NCBI GenBank assembly: GCA_902799245.1
Contig: CADBZY010000002.1
Location: forward strand, 180,042 to 244,041
Reading direction: 5' to 3'
DNA from: an uncultured Ruminococcus sp.
Lineage (GTDB): Bacteria > Bacillota > Clostridia > Oscillospirales > Acutalibacteraceae
Length of the DNA stretch: 64,000 nt
Positions 32,466 to 40,633 of this stretch are shown piece after piece. The position numbers were made by a program, and so were the translations under genes. Under the pieces are notes generated by a model, which was given only the letters and a program-made list of their open reading frames with translations, made no database searches and was not told the origin of the DNA. Each line of letters opens with the position of its first letter. Positions within the stretch are counted from its first letter, which is position 1.

Positions 32466-32894
32466 ATGAACAATTTAATCGAAAGTCAGCTTCACAACGG
32501 CGTATCTCCGTTTGTGCCGGAATACCAGGATTACATCAGCAGCTATCCCGGCAGAGGAACGCTGAAAGTGCAGATCAGCGCGGCGTATGAGGCCTTTCCT
32601 GTCAACGGGGTGGAAGTGGACGTCGCGGTGATACACAACGGCGTGCGATACCTGCTCTACAGCGACACCACCAATTCATCGGGAATTGTGGACAATATGG
32701 TGCTTCCCACGCGCGCTGTCGATACCGTTCTTGCGCCGAAGACATCGGATGCCGACGAGGCACAGTATCTGGTTTCGCTGTTTCACCCGTCCTTCCAATC
32801 GGTCATTGACAAGGTCGTCACCGTTTACGACCGCATAGAAACAATACTTCCGCTTTCGCTCACACCGGTAAATCATATGACGGAGGGAAAATAA
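32466..32894 (+). CDS. Small protein paired with SpoIID/PG-binding protein
   Basis: 142 residues with AAAGGAG upstream. No signal peptide. After a short N-terminus, GTLKVQISAAYEAFPVNGVEVDVAV reads like a carboxypeptidase-regulatory (beta-sandwich) domain, ending in ILPLSLTPVNHMTEGK. It abuts the next gene with no gap (stop at 32892-32894, ATG at 32895), so the two are a translational unit. By association I infer a role in spore-coat or cortex work; no named family is certain. Confidence 0.65.
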   Translation: MNNLIESQLHNGVSPFVPEYQDYISSYPGRGTLKVQISAAYEAFPVNGVEVDVAVIHNGVRYLLYSDTTNSSGIVDNMVLPTRAVDTVLAPKTSDADEAQYLVSLFHPSFQSVIDKVVTVYDRIETILPLSLTPVNHMTEGK

Positions 32895-34238
32895 ATGCCG
32901 ACATTGCCAATTATTCCGCAGACCGTCACGGTACATCTCGGCGCTCCCAACGAGCAGGCGGAAAACGTGACGGTCAGCTTCACCGAATACATCAAGAACG
33001 TCGCTTCCAATGAAATATACCCCAACTGGCCGGAGGCGGCGCTGCGAGCCAATATTCTCGCCCAGATCACATTTGCGCTCAACCGTATCTACACCGAATA
33101 CTATCCCAGCCGCGGCTATGACTTCGACATCACCAACAACACGCTGTACGATCAGGCATTCCGCCCTGACGGGGAAATATTCGGCAACATCAGCGAGATC
33201 GTGGACGAAATCTTCAACAATTACATCGTGCGCAACGGCAGTATCGTTCCGCTGTATGCGCAGTTCTGCGACGGCGTGTACGTGCAGTGCAGCGGCCTGT
33301 CGCAGTGGGGAAGCGTCCGTCTTGCCGAGCAGGGAATGAACGCCTTCCAGATTTTGCAGTATTATTTCGGCGACAATATCCGTCTGGTGCTTGACGCGGC
33401 AGTGGGCGACAATACGCCCTCCTATCCGGGCGTTCCGCTGCGGCGCGGTTCCTTCGGCGACGACGTGCTGACCATCAAGCGGGAACTGAACCGCATCGCG
33501 CTGAATTATCCTGCCCTGCCGCGGATCAGCCGACTGACGGGCGTCTATGATTTTGAAACCGAAAAGACGGTCACCGCGTTTCAGGAGATATTCAACCTTG
33601 AACCCGACGGCGTGGTCGGCAAGGCGACATGGTACAAGATCAAGCAGATATTCGCCGCCGTCAAGCGGCTATCCGACATCACCGGCGAGGGTCTGGAAAT
33701 TTCCGAGGTGGAGAGGAGATACACCCGTTCGCTCCGACTCGGCGACAGCGGCGTGGACGTGGAGGCGCTGCAATATTACCTTGCCTTTTTGGGCTATTTC
33801 TTTCCGGAGCTGCCGCCGATTCCCATTACCGGCTACTTCGGCGAAATGACCCGCGACGCGGTTTTTACCTTCCAGAAGCTCTACGGGCTGACGGTGGACG
33901 GCATCGCCGGCAGACAGACATTCGGCGAGGTGGAACGCGCCTACAAAGCGGCGGTCAGCGAACTTCCGGCGAATTATCAGAGCGCGATCGGCGAACCCTA
34001 TCCCGGAAGGTTCCTTGTGTTCGGCGACACCGGCGAGAGCGTGACCATCATCCAGCGCTATCTCGATATTATCTCCCGCATAGACCCGCAGATTCCGCAA
34101 GTCAATGTGACCGGCACCTTCGACGAAGCCACACGCAACGCGGTCTTTGCGCTCCAGCGTCAGCTCGGCATCGAGCAGAACGGCGCCATCGGCCCCGTGG
34201 AATGGAGCCGCATCATCACGCGCGGCAACAACCTGTAA
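32895..34238 (+). CDS. SpoIID-domain protein with three peptidoglycan-binding domains
   Basis: 447 residues. Residues about 15-185 follow the SpoIID fold: FTEYIKNVASNEIYPNWPEAAL with LRANILAQITFALN, and near the end SGLSQWGSVRLAEQGMNAFQ with ILQYYFGDNI. The SpoIID 'E.p..WP.eal.AQava' pattern is clear, though the lytic Glu should be checked. Three PG_binding_1 domains follow (about 192-260, 285-355 and 370-445), each with LRxGxxGxxVxxLQxxL-like starts and a FQ...DGxxG end. No signal peptide is present. A sporulation role in cortex or coat is likely but unproven. Confidence 0.82.
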   Translation: MPTLPIIPQTVTVHLGAPNEQAENVTVSFTEYIKNVASNEIYPNWPEAALRANILAQITFALNRIYTEYYPSRGYDFDITNNTLYDQAFRPDGEIFGNISEIVDEIFNNYIVRNGSIVPLYAQFCDGVYVQCSGLSQWGSVRLAEQGMNAFQILQYYFGDNIRLVLDAAVGDNTPSYPGVPLRRGSFGDDVLTIKRELNRIALNYPALPRISRLTGVYDFETEKTVTAFQEIFNLEPDGVVGKATWYKIKQIFAAVKRLSDITGEGLEISEVERRYTRSLRLGDSGVDVEALQYYLAFLGYFFPELPPIPITGYFGEMTRDAVFTFQKLYGLTVDGIAGRQTFGEVERAYKAAVSELPANYQSAIGEPYPGRFLVFGDTGESVTIIQRYLDIISRIDPQIPQVNVTGTFDEATRNAVFALQRQLGIEQNGAIGPVEWSRIITRGNNL

Positions 34239-34404
34239 GCGCTCGCATTCGCTCGCTAAGATAATGGATAATAAAGAATAAATAATAGATAATAGAAAAT
34301 GAGCGCTGCGCGCTGAATATATATTTCAAGGCGCTTTGCGCTTCCACCACTATTCGTTATTCACTATTCACCATTCACTATTCACTTAGCGAGCCTGCGA
34401 GCGC
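34239..34404. repeat. Stop-codon-linked intergenic repeat, copy 5 (full form, both ends on stop codons)
   Basis: 166 bp. The left end, GCGCTCGCATTCGCTCGC, follows the TAA of the SpoIID-domain gene. The right end (34386-34404) is its inverted copy and touches the TGA of the convergent CDF gene. Inside are GATAATGGATAATAAAGA-type units, hairpins GAGCGCTGCGCGCTGA and GGCGCTTTGCGCT, and CACTATTCACCATTCAC units facing the other way. Confidence 0.88.
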
Positions 34405-35274
34405 TCACGCCGGGTCGACATGCACCATACAGTGCTTGACACCGGGGAAGGAATTTTCGACGCTGTCGTGCACGGCTTCGGCGATGGCGTCCGCCTGCGT
34501 CAGCGGAAGCTGCCCGTCGACCGTGATCACCGCGTCGACATACATCTTCGCGCCGAACATACGGGTTTTCAGCTCGGAAAGGGATTCCACGCCGTCCTGC
34601 GAAAGAATGATCTCCCGTATGGAGTTTTCGGTGTCTTCGTCGCAGGCCTTGTCGGTCATCTTTCCTATCGCGTCGCTGAATATCTCTATCGAGGCCTTGA
34701 TAATGAATACGCAGATCACCAGGCTGGCGACAGGTTCGCATATGGAAAAGCCCATTCTCGCGCCGATAATGCCTATCATCGCGCCGATGGAAGAAAGCGC
34801 GTCACTCCTATGGTGCCACGCATCGGCTTTGAGTGCAGGGGAGTCTATTTTTTTGGCGTAGATTATGGTGAGCCAGTACAGCCCTTCCTTGGCGGCTATG
34901 GAAACGATAGCGGCAATCAGCGCGGCAATGCCGGGCATCTGCGCGGTCAGGTAATCCTTGGAGATCACCAGATCGACGGAGGACTTCGCGATTCCCAGAC
35001 CGGTAATGAAAAGGATCATCGCCAGAATGATTCCCGCGACACATTCCAGACGCTCGTGACCGTAGGGGTGCTCCTTGTCAGCGTCCTTTGCCGACAGGCG
35101 GAAACCGATAATCACGATAACGGTGCTGAATACATCCGAGGCGGAATGTACCGCGTCGGACACCATAGCCCCGGAATGTGCCAGAATACCTGCCGCCAGC
35201 TTTCCCACCGATAGAATCAGATTCACCGCAATGCTGATGGCCGATACTCTTTCCACGATCTGCTTTCTGTCCAT
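34405..35274 (-). CDS. CDF family cation efflux protein, probably Ni/Co (or Zn/Mn) exporter
   Basis: 289 residues from ATG 35274 (GGAGGG upstream); the longer frame covers the riboswitch. Six membrane helices and the CDF metal motifs: SDAVHSASDVFSTV and HPYGHERLE in the first half and DAWHHRSDALSS in the second, followed by a cytoplasmic ferredoxin-like domain (VKHCMVHVDPA). The HxxxD site in the fifth helix is shared by Zn, Co and Ni exporters. The NiCo-type riboswitch in the leader suggests that Ni2+ or Co2+ induces it, so I favour those ions. Confidence 0.92.
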   Translation of the reverse strand: MDRKQIVERVSAISIAVNLILSVGKLAAGILAHSGAMVSDAVHSASDVFSTVIVIIGFRLSAKDADKEHPYGHERLECVAGIILAMILFITGLGIAKSSVDLVISKDYLTAQMPGIAALIAAIVSIAAKEGLYWLTIIYAKKIDSPALKADAWHHRSDALSSIGAMIGIIGARMGFSICEPVASLVICVFIIKASIEIFSDAIGKMTDKACDEDTENSIREIILSQDGVESLSELKTRMFGAKMYVDAVITVDGQLPLTQADAIAEAVHDSVENSFPGVKHCMVHVDPA

Positions 35275-35291
35275 AAATAATCCCTCCGTGT

Positions 35292-35333
35292 GATAAAAAA
35301 TGCCTGCGGAACATGTTTGTCTGTCCCGCAGGC
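35292..35333 (-). terminator. Expression-platform terminator of the NiCo riboswitch
   Basis: On the minus strand GCCTGCGGGA (35333-35324) pairs with TCCGCAGGC (35310-35302) and is followed by ATTTTTT. The left arm contains the GGGACAG element of the aptamer, so aptamer folding and termination are mutually exclusive. Confidence 0.8.
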
Positions 35334-35412
35334 TGATTTTTGATAAAAAAACAACTGCTGCCCGCTTTCGCAAGCCCGGCGTGACCGCTGACGCAGCCGC
35401 CTGTTCAGTAAT
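35300..35412 (-). promoter_or_regulatory. NiCo (czcD-type) riboswitch
   Basis: Minus-strand leader of the CDF gene. Elements match the NiCo aptamer in order: ACTGAACAGGC, a variable hairpin, GCCGGGCTTGCGAAAGCGGG with CAGCAG, a second variable hairpin, and GGGACAG. The published examples carry ACUGAGCAGGC, GCCGGGCUGCGAAAGCGGCA and GGGACAG. Metal binding would hold GGGACAG and so prevent the terminator, turning on the exporter. Identification is from remembered motifs; a covariance search would settle it. Confidence 0.78.
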
Positions 35413-35506
35413 AATGTATTCGGTTATCATGACAAATATGCGAAGAAAGCCAGTTAATCATCTTGGTTAGCTATAATTAACAGATTATCTTCCTTATGTC
35501 AATAAT

Positions 35507-35535
35507 ATTTTAGCATAATTATTACTGCTTGTCAA
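35507..35535 (-). promoter_or_regulatory. Sigma-A promoter of the CDF gene
   Basis: Minus strand: TTGACA (35535-35530), 17 bases, TAAAAT (35512-35507). The -35 box overlaps the 3' end of the upstream gene, and the leader is about 225 bases long. Confidence 0.8.
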
Positions 35536-36080
35536 TCGTTTGTTTCGTTTTCCTCCAATTCCTCACAATCGTCGGAATCCCCGGTTTCGTCATCCTCTTC
35601 AAAATCCTCACAATCATCAGAATCGTCTGATTGTCCCCCGGATTCCTCGAATCTGAAGCCGACCAATCCGCAATCGTACCAGAGCAGCTTCTGAAGGATG
35701 CGCTCCGCGTACCAGTTCACATCGGTGACGGAATCCTCGTCGCCCTCCGTGAGTGTTCTGCGGTTGATGTTGGGAATGAGGATGATCTCGCTTGTATCCG
35801 ACGCCAGCAGGGTGATGCCGTATTCCGTGTCACGGTAATACATGACCAGTCCCACGGTTTCCTCCCGCTGGAGCTTTCTGTCAAAAACCCCGTAAAGGCT
35901 GCTCTCGGTAATCTCCTCCATCTGCCAGTCAAAACTGTCGCTGTCTCCCACCGGAAGGTATTCGGCGTGGTAGTCGCCGTCGTAATAGGACCAGCCGATG
36001 CTGTGAAGAAGTTTAATGAAATCTGTCACGCTGCCTGAAAATTCCGAGCAATCCAGCTCAAAGCTCGCTTCTCTGCCCAT
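35532..36080 (-). CDS. Hypothetical acidic protein
   Basis: 182 residues, no family recognised. An ordered part of about 145 residues (SVTDFIKLLHSIGWSYYDGD, WQMEEITESS, LVMYYRDTEYGITLLASD, ILIPNINRRTLTEGDEDS) is followed by a tail made almost only of D, E and S. The tail resembles a flexible anionic linker. The gene begins 12 bases after the end of the polymerase/ligase gene and may be the last gene of the exopolysaccharide operon; no link in function is seen. Confidence 0.65.
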   Translation of the reverse strand: MGREASFELDCSEFSGSVTDFIKLLHSIGWSYYDGDYHAEYLPVGDSDSFDWQMEEITESSLYGVFDRKLQREETVGLVMYYRDTEYGITLLASDTSEIILIPNINRRTLTEGDEDSVTDVNWYAERILQKLLWYDCGLVGFRFEESGGQSDDSDDCEDFEEDDETGDSDDCEELEENETND

Positions 36081-36092
36081 AATGCACCTCGG

Positions 36093-37241
36093 TTAATCGT
36101 ATAGATAATGTGCTTTCATAAGCAGGGCTTGCCGTTTCACATCGGAGGGACGGCTGTGCGCCATATCCAGCAGCATAAGGTTGAGGGGAAACCAATATTC
36201 AAAATAAAGCAAAACGTTGTCAGTGATATAAATCATGAGCGTATAAGCGATAGCGGAAAAAGTGAAAATCAAAATGGTATTGTTGTTCTCTGTATCTTCC
36301 GTGAGCTTGTAATAAGACCGGAAATAAGAAAGCATCCATATTCCCAGACCGAAAAAGCCAAGTTCGATATAGCTCCGGTAAAAATCGCAGTGGAGGTTCT
36401 GGAACCAGCGTTCATCTACCATCCAGACTCTCAGTTCATCCAGCTTTGACGTAACAAATCCCAGACCGTGCCCTGTGAAGCCCACGTCAATCTCCGCAAA
36501 CTGCCGGAACACGCCCCAGATTGTCTGACGTCCCCAGGGATCTATGTGCGCTTTTTCAAATAACGCGATCAGAGCGCCGCTGTGAACCATGAACGCGACG
36601 GCATACGCGGCAGCCGTGCAGATTACGCCAAAGGCTATCCAGAGTTTCTTCCTGCTGACAGTCCGCCAGAGCTTTAAAAGAAGATACGCCGCGGCCGCAA
36701 AGCAAAAGACGGCAATCATTCCCATCAGCGCGATTCTCTTGTCCGAATAATAGCATATGCCTACCGCAAACGCACAGAATCCCCATGCCTTTTTTATCAG
36801 GAAATACACAGCGAACATTCCGAAAACAAACGCGCGGGTGGATTCGGCGGTGTGATAACAATAGGAAAAGAAAAGGCTGTACAGTACATAGCCCAGAAAG
36901 ACTGTCCGGCAAATATCAACGCCTTCAAAGACGCCTTTTTCATATAAGATAAGGGAAAAAACGGCGGGGAATATCAGAAGCAGTCCCGTTTTGATGCTGT
37001 AAAAATCAAAAAATCCCGACGCGGCACTGCTGACCAGCCCCAGGGTTATATAAGCAAGAGGCGGCATAAGTATGTACGCGCTTCGGAGTCTGATTTTTTC
37101 CCTGCTGAAAAACAAAAAGGGCAGCAAAAACATTGTGTAAACAATGTATTTTGTAAATCCCGCCTGTCGCATCAGTCCGACAAATTGTGTAAATATCAGT
37201 AAATAGAAAAGCTGCGCTATATAAAATCTCGATTTTTGCAT
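36093..37241 (-). CDS. O-antigen polymerase/ligase-like membrane protein
   Basis: 382 residues with about ten to twelve membrane helices. The large outer loop before the last helices holds GRQTIWGVFRQFAEIDVGFTG, then HGLGFVTSKL and NLHCDFYRSYIELGFFGLGI; the H-N-x-(Y/F)-L-x-x-x-x-E-x-G-like pattern 'LHCDFYRSYIELG' is the Wzy_C/WaaL signature. Such proteins polymerise or transfer lipid-linked glycan repeats outside the membrane. It is the last glycan gene of the operon, so Wzy-type polymerisation of the repeat made upstream is likely. Confidence 0.8.
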   Translation of the reverse strand: MQKSRFYIAQLFYLLIFTQFVGLMRQAGFTKYIVYTMFLLPFLFFSREKIRLRSAYILMPPLAYITLGLVSSAASGFFDFYSIKTGLLLIFPAVFSLILYEKGVFEGVDICRTVFLGYVLYSLFFSYCYHTAESTRAFVFGMFAVYFLIKKAWGFCAFAVGICYYSDKRIALMGMIAVFCFAAAAYLLLKLWRTVSRKKLWIAFGVICTAAAYAVAFMVHSGALIALFEKAHIDPWGRQTIWGVFRQFAEIDVGFTGHGLGFVTSKLDELRVWMVDERWFQNLHCDFYRSYIELGFFGLGIWMLSYFRSYYKLTEDTENNNTILIFTFSAIAYTLMIYITDNVLLYFEYWFPLNLMLLDMAHSRPSDVKRQALLMKAHYLYD

Positions 37242-37286
37242 CTTTTATTCACCTGTATAGTCCTTAGAAATCGGTTGGCGCGTGGT

Positions 37287-38276
37287 TCAGCAGCTGACGT
37301 TGAGTATCTGCGCCTTGCCGTGCAGCTTCAGCGGAATGCTCTGCGCAGGGACAAAAACGCAGTCGCCCTTGAAGAACGGCAGGGTAACGCTGTCGCCGAA
37401 AAGCACGCCGCAGCCGTCTATACAAAGCAGCGCGTGAAAGCTGTTGCTTCCAGTCTGAAAGGCCATGAGCGAATGGTGTATTTCGGTGTTGAGCAGGAGT
37501 CTTTCCACCTGAAAATACTTGCATCGAATGAGCAGCTCGCTCGCCGCTCCGTTTCTGTATTTCAGCACGCGCATGGGCTGACGCGGCGTTTCCGAAGATT
37601 TGAGATTGATGACGTTCATCGCTTCGTCGATATGCAGAGGACGCTTTTGACCGCTGCTGTCCACGCGATCGTAATCGTACAGTCTGTAAGTAACGTCGCT
37701 GTTTTCCTGAATTTCCGCAATCAGCGCTCCCGCGCCAATCGCGTGAATGGTTCCCGCTTCGATATAAAACAGGTCGTTTTTATGAATCGGCACGCAGTTG
37801 AGGTAATTCCCTATCGTTTCATCATGCAGGGCCTCTCTGACGCGCTGTTCTGTCATGTCCTGGTTAAAGCCGTATACAAGACTAGCGCCTCTTTTGGCGT
37901 CGAGCACATACCACATTTCCGTCTTGCCGAGGGAATTTTCATGCTTCCGGGCGTATTCGTCGTCGGGATGTACCTGCACAGACAGATCCTGCTTTGCGTC
38001 GATGAGCTTGATGAGAATCGGCAGCTCTGATCTGCCGTGGGTTATTTCCAGCGGATGACTACCCAGATATTCGGGGTGCAAATCCAATATATCGCCCAGC
38101 GGCATCCCCTGAAATTCACCGCCGGCGGCAACGCTTTGCCCGCAGGGGTGCGTGCTGCATTCCCACGTCTCGGCCAGCGGCTCCATATCTATATTTTTTC
38201 CGAAATCGTCGTTTAACCGACTTCCGCCCCACAGGTAATCCTTTGCCGCGGGAGAGAGCATAAATGGAAGATTCAT
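37287..38276 (-). CDS. manA: Mannose-6-phosphate isomerase, class I
   Basis: 329 residues, the length of the short Gram-positive form. Converts fructose-6-phosphate to mannose-6-phosphate. Zinc ligands are visible in SVQVHPDDEYA (His), KTEMWYVL (Glu) and AGTIHAIG (His). LLWGG-type start: DYLWGGSRL. It feeds the neighbouring manC, gmd and fcl, so it opens the route to GDP-mannose and GDP-fucose. Confidence 0.94.
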   Translation of the reverse strand: MNLPFMLSPAAKDYLWGGSRLNDDFGKNIDMEPLAETWECSTHPCGQSVAAGGEFQGMPLGDILDLHPEYLGSHPLEITHGRSELPILIKLIDAKQDLSVQVHPDDEYARKHENSLGKTEMWYVLDAKRGASLVYGFNQDMTEQRVREALHDETIGNYLNCVPIHKNDLFYIEAGTIHAIGAGALIAEIQENSDVTYRLYDYDRVDSSGQKRPLHIDEAMNVINLKSSETPRQPMRVLKYRNGAASELLIRCKYFQVERLLLNTEIHHSLMAFQTGSNSFHALLCIDGCGVLFGDSVTLPFFKGDCVFVPAQSIPLKLHGKAQILNVSC

Positions 38277-38324
38277 AGGCTGTTGTTCCTTTGATGAAGT
38301 ATGATCGGTTCGCTGAAAAGTGCC

Positions 38325-39674
38325 CTATTTATAAGGAAATTCATACTTCTTCTTGTCCGACACGTTGATGTCCTTGCCGAGCTGTACTTCAATCATCTGC
38401 AATCCCTTGCTGCCGGCGATGACAGTGTGCTTGCATCCGGCCGCCATTGTCACGACGTCGCCCGGCTTGACCGGCTGTTCCATGCCGTCCACAATGGTGC
38501 GTCCCGAGCCGGAAATGACCGTCCAGATTTCGTCTCTCCGCTCGTGACTGTGATAATTCATCTTGTGTCCCGGATTGAGAATGACCTTGACCGTCATGCT
38601 CTGTTCCTCCACATCGAGCACACGGTAACGTCCCCATGATTTTTCGGCAAACATAATGCGCTGCTTTATGTCGTCGACAAAGGGCTTGATGTAGCTGCTC
38701 TGCTCCATATCCGACACAAGGATTCCTTCGGGGGAGGCGGAGACAACGATGTCCTTGCAGCCCATCACCAGCATGGGTACGCCCATTTCATTGATGGCGT
38801 GGACATTCTCACACTTGTCGTTCATCCGCACGTCGCCGACGGATTTTTCCTCCATCGCCTCGGTCAGGGTGTTCCATGTGCCGAGATCCTTCCATTCGCC
38901 GTAATAACGGACAATGCTGAGATTGCTCTCGTTTTCCACAACGGCGTAATCAAAGCTGATTTTGCGGAGCTTGTCGTAATTGGCGTAAAGCTCGTAATAG
39001 CTGTCCGTGCCGATCAGTTCTCTGCTTTTTTTCAGCACAAAGGACAGCTTGTAGGCAAACACGCCGCCGTTCCAGAGGCAGCCCTCTTCAATGTATCTTT
39101 GCGCCGTCTGCGCGTCGGGTTTTTCCTTGAATTTGATAAATGAATTTCCTTCCTCATCCTCGCGGGCTAAGATATAGCCGTATTTTTCGCTTGGATAGGT
39201 CGGCTTGATGCCCATCAGCACCAGCCCGTCTTTTTTCTCGGCTTTGCGGCACATTTCCTGCAAGCAGGTGAAATAGCTGTCCTCCACATACGGATCCACC
39301 GGACAGACCACCACCGCCTCATTTGCCGGAACCTTCAGAATATCGTGCAGATAAGCGGTCGCCAGAGCAATGGCGGGAAATGTGTCGCGCCGGCACGGTT
39401 CCACCGAAATGGTCACGTTGGAGCCGAGCTGACTGTGTATCGAAGAAACCTGCGATTTGGAAGTGGCAATGGTCACAGTGGCTTCGGGATCGACCGTGCT
39501 GATCTGACGGTAGACCCTCTGCACCATGGATTCGTAGGCACTTTCTTTGTCCTTGCCGAGCGGAGCGCTGTTCTCCGGTCTTTTGAATATTTTTATGAAT
39601 TGCTTGGAGCGGGTGTCATTGGAAAGAGGCCACAGCCTTTTTCCTGAACCGCCCGATAACAGAATGATATGCAT
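38325..39674 (-). CDS. manC: Mannose-1-phosphate guanylyltransferase
   Basis: 449 residues from ATG 39674. N-terminal nucleotidyltransferase: ILLSGGSGKRLWPLSNDTRSKQF split at the GGxGxRLWPLS motif, EPCRRDTFPAIALA, VVCPVDPYVED and FKEKPD. The C-terminal cupin (from about residue 335; WGRYRVLDVEEQSMTVK, HYHS-like NYHSHERRDEIWTVISG) resembles the isomerase half of bifunctional ManC/CpsB, but a separate manA follows. Makes GDP-mannose from GTP and mannose-1-phosphate. Confidence 0.94.
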   Translation of the reverse strand: MHIILLSGGSGKRLWPLSNDTRSKQFIKIFKRPENSAPLGKDKESAYESMVQRVYRQISTVDPEATVTIATSKSQVSSIHSQLGSNVTISVEPCRRDTFPAIALATAYLHDILKVPANEAVVVCPVDPYVEDSYFTCLQEMCRKAEKKDGLVLMGIKPTYPSEKYGYILAREDEEGNSFIKFKEKPDAQTAQRYIEEGCLWNGGVFAYKLSFVLKKSRELIGTDSYYELYANYDKLRKISFDYAVVENESNLSIVRYYGEWKDLGTWNTLTEAMEEKSVGDVRMNDKCENVHAINEMGVPMLVMGCKDIVVSASPEGILVSDMEQSSYIKPFVDDIKQRIMFAEKSWGRYRVLDVEEQSMTVKVILNPGHKMNYHSHERRDEIWTVISGSGRTIVDGMEQPVKPGDVVTMAAGCKHTVIAGSKGLQMIEVQLGKDINVSDKKKYEFPYK

Positions 39675-39684
39675 ACAGTCATTA

Positions 39685-40629
39685 TCACCTTTCCGCACGC
39701 ATGGGATTATTCAGAAAATCCTCATAGGAGAGCCGGATGCCGTCCTCCAGCTCGGTCTTGTAGACCCAGCCGAGCTTAGCCGCCTTGCTGACATCCAGCA
39801 GCTTGCGCGGCGTGCCGTTCGGCTTGCTTGTGTCCCATTCAATGCGGCCTGTATATCCCACCACCTTGGCCACCAGCTCTGTCAGCGCTTTGATGGTCAG
39901 TTCCTTGCCGGTACCGGCGTTGACCGTCTCGTTGCCGCTGTAGTGGTTCATCAGGAAAACACAGAGATTGGCCAGATCGTCCACATAGAGGAATTCGCGC
40001 AGCGGGCTGCCGTCGCCCCAGCAGGTGACGGATTCAGCGCCCGATTCCTTTGCCTCGTGAAAACGGCGGATCAGCGCCGGAAGCACGTGGGAATGTTCGG
40101 GATGGTAGTTGTCGTTCGGCCCGTAGAGGTTGGTCGGCATAACGCTGATGTAATCGGTGCCGTACTGGGTGTTGAGATATTCGCAGTATTTCAGACCGCT
40201 GATCTTGGCCAGCGCGTAGGCCTCATTGGTCTGCTCGAGAGCGCTTGTCAGCAGACAGTCCTCCCTCATCGGCTGCGGCGCCATACGGGGATAAATGCAG
40301 GACGAGCCTAAGAATTCCAGCTTTTTGCAGCCGCTGAGCCACGCGCTGTGTATGACGTTCATCTCGAGAATCATATTGTCATACATAAAGTCCGCCTTGG
40401 CGGTGGCGTTGCCCATAATGCCGCCCACCTTCGCCGCCGCGAGAAACACGTATTCCGGCTTTTCCTCCGCGAAGAACCGTTCCACCGCGTCCTGACGGGT
40501 GAGGTCAAGCTCGCTGTGGGTACGGGTGACGATATTGGTGTATCCCTGTCTGTGAAGCTCTCTGACGATGGCGGAGCCGACCATTCCGCGGTGTCCCGCG
40601 ACGTATATTTTAGCGTTTTTTTCCATCAT
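39685..40629 (-). CDS. fcl: GDP-L-fucose synthase
   Basis: 314 residues. Epimerase-reductase acting on GDP-4-keto-6-deoxymannose. Nucleotide motif IYVAGHRGMVGSAIVREL, AAKVGGI, SSCIYP with the catalytic Ser, Tyr-Lys in YALAKISGLKYCEYLN, and LYGPNDNYHPEHSHVLPALIR split at its conserved His. Lies directly after gmd, the enzyme that makes its substrate. Confidence 0.95.
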   Translation of the reverse strand: MMEKNAKIYVAGHRGMVGSAIVRELHRQGYTNIVTRTHSELDLTRQDAVERFFAEEKPEYVFLAAAKVGGIMGNATAKADFMYDNMILEMNVIHSAWLSGCKKLEFLGSSCIYPRMAPQPMREDCLLTSALEQTNEAYALAKISGLKYCEYLNTQYGTDYISVMPTNLYGPNDNYHPEHSHVLPALIRRFHEAKESGAESVTCWGDGSPLREFLYVDDLANLCVFLMNHYSGNETVNAGTGKELTIKALTELVAKVVGYTGRIEWDTSKPNGTPRKLLDVSKAAKLGWVYKTELEDGIRLSYEDFLNNPMRAER

Positions 40630-40633
40630 TGTA

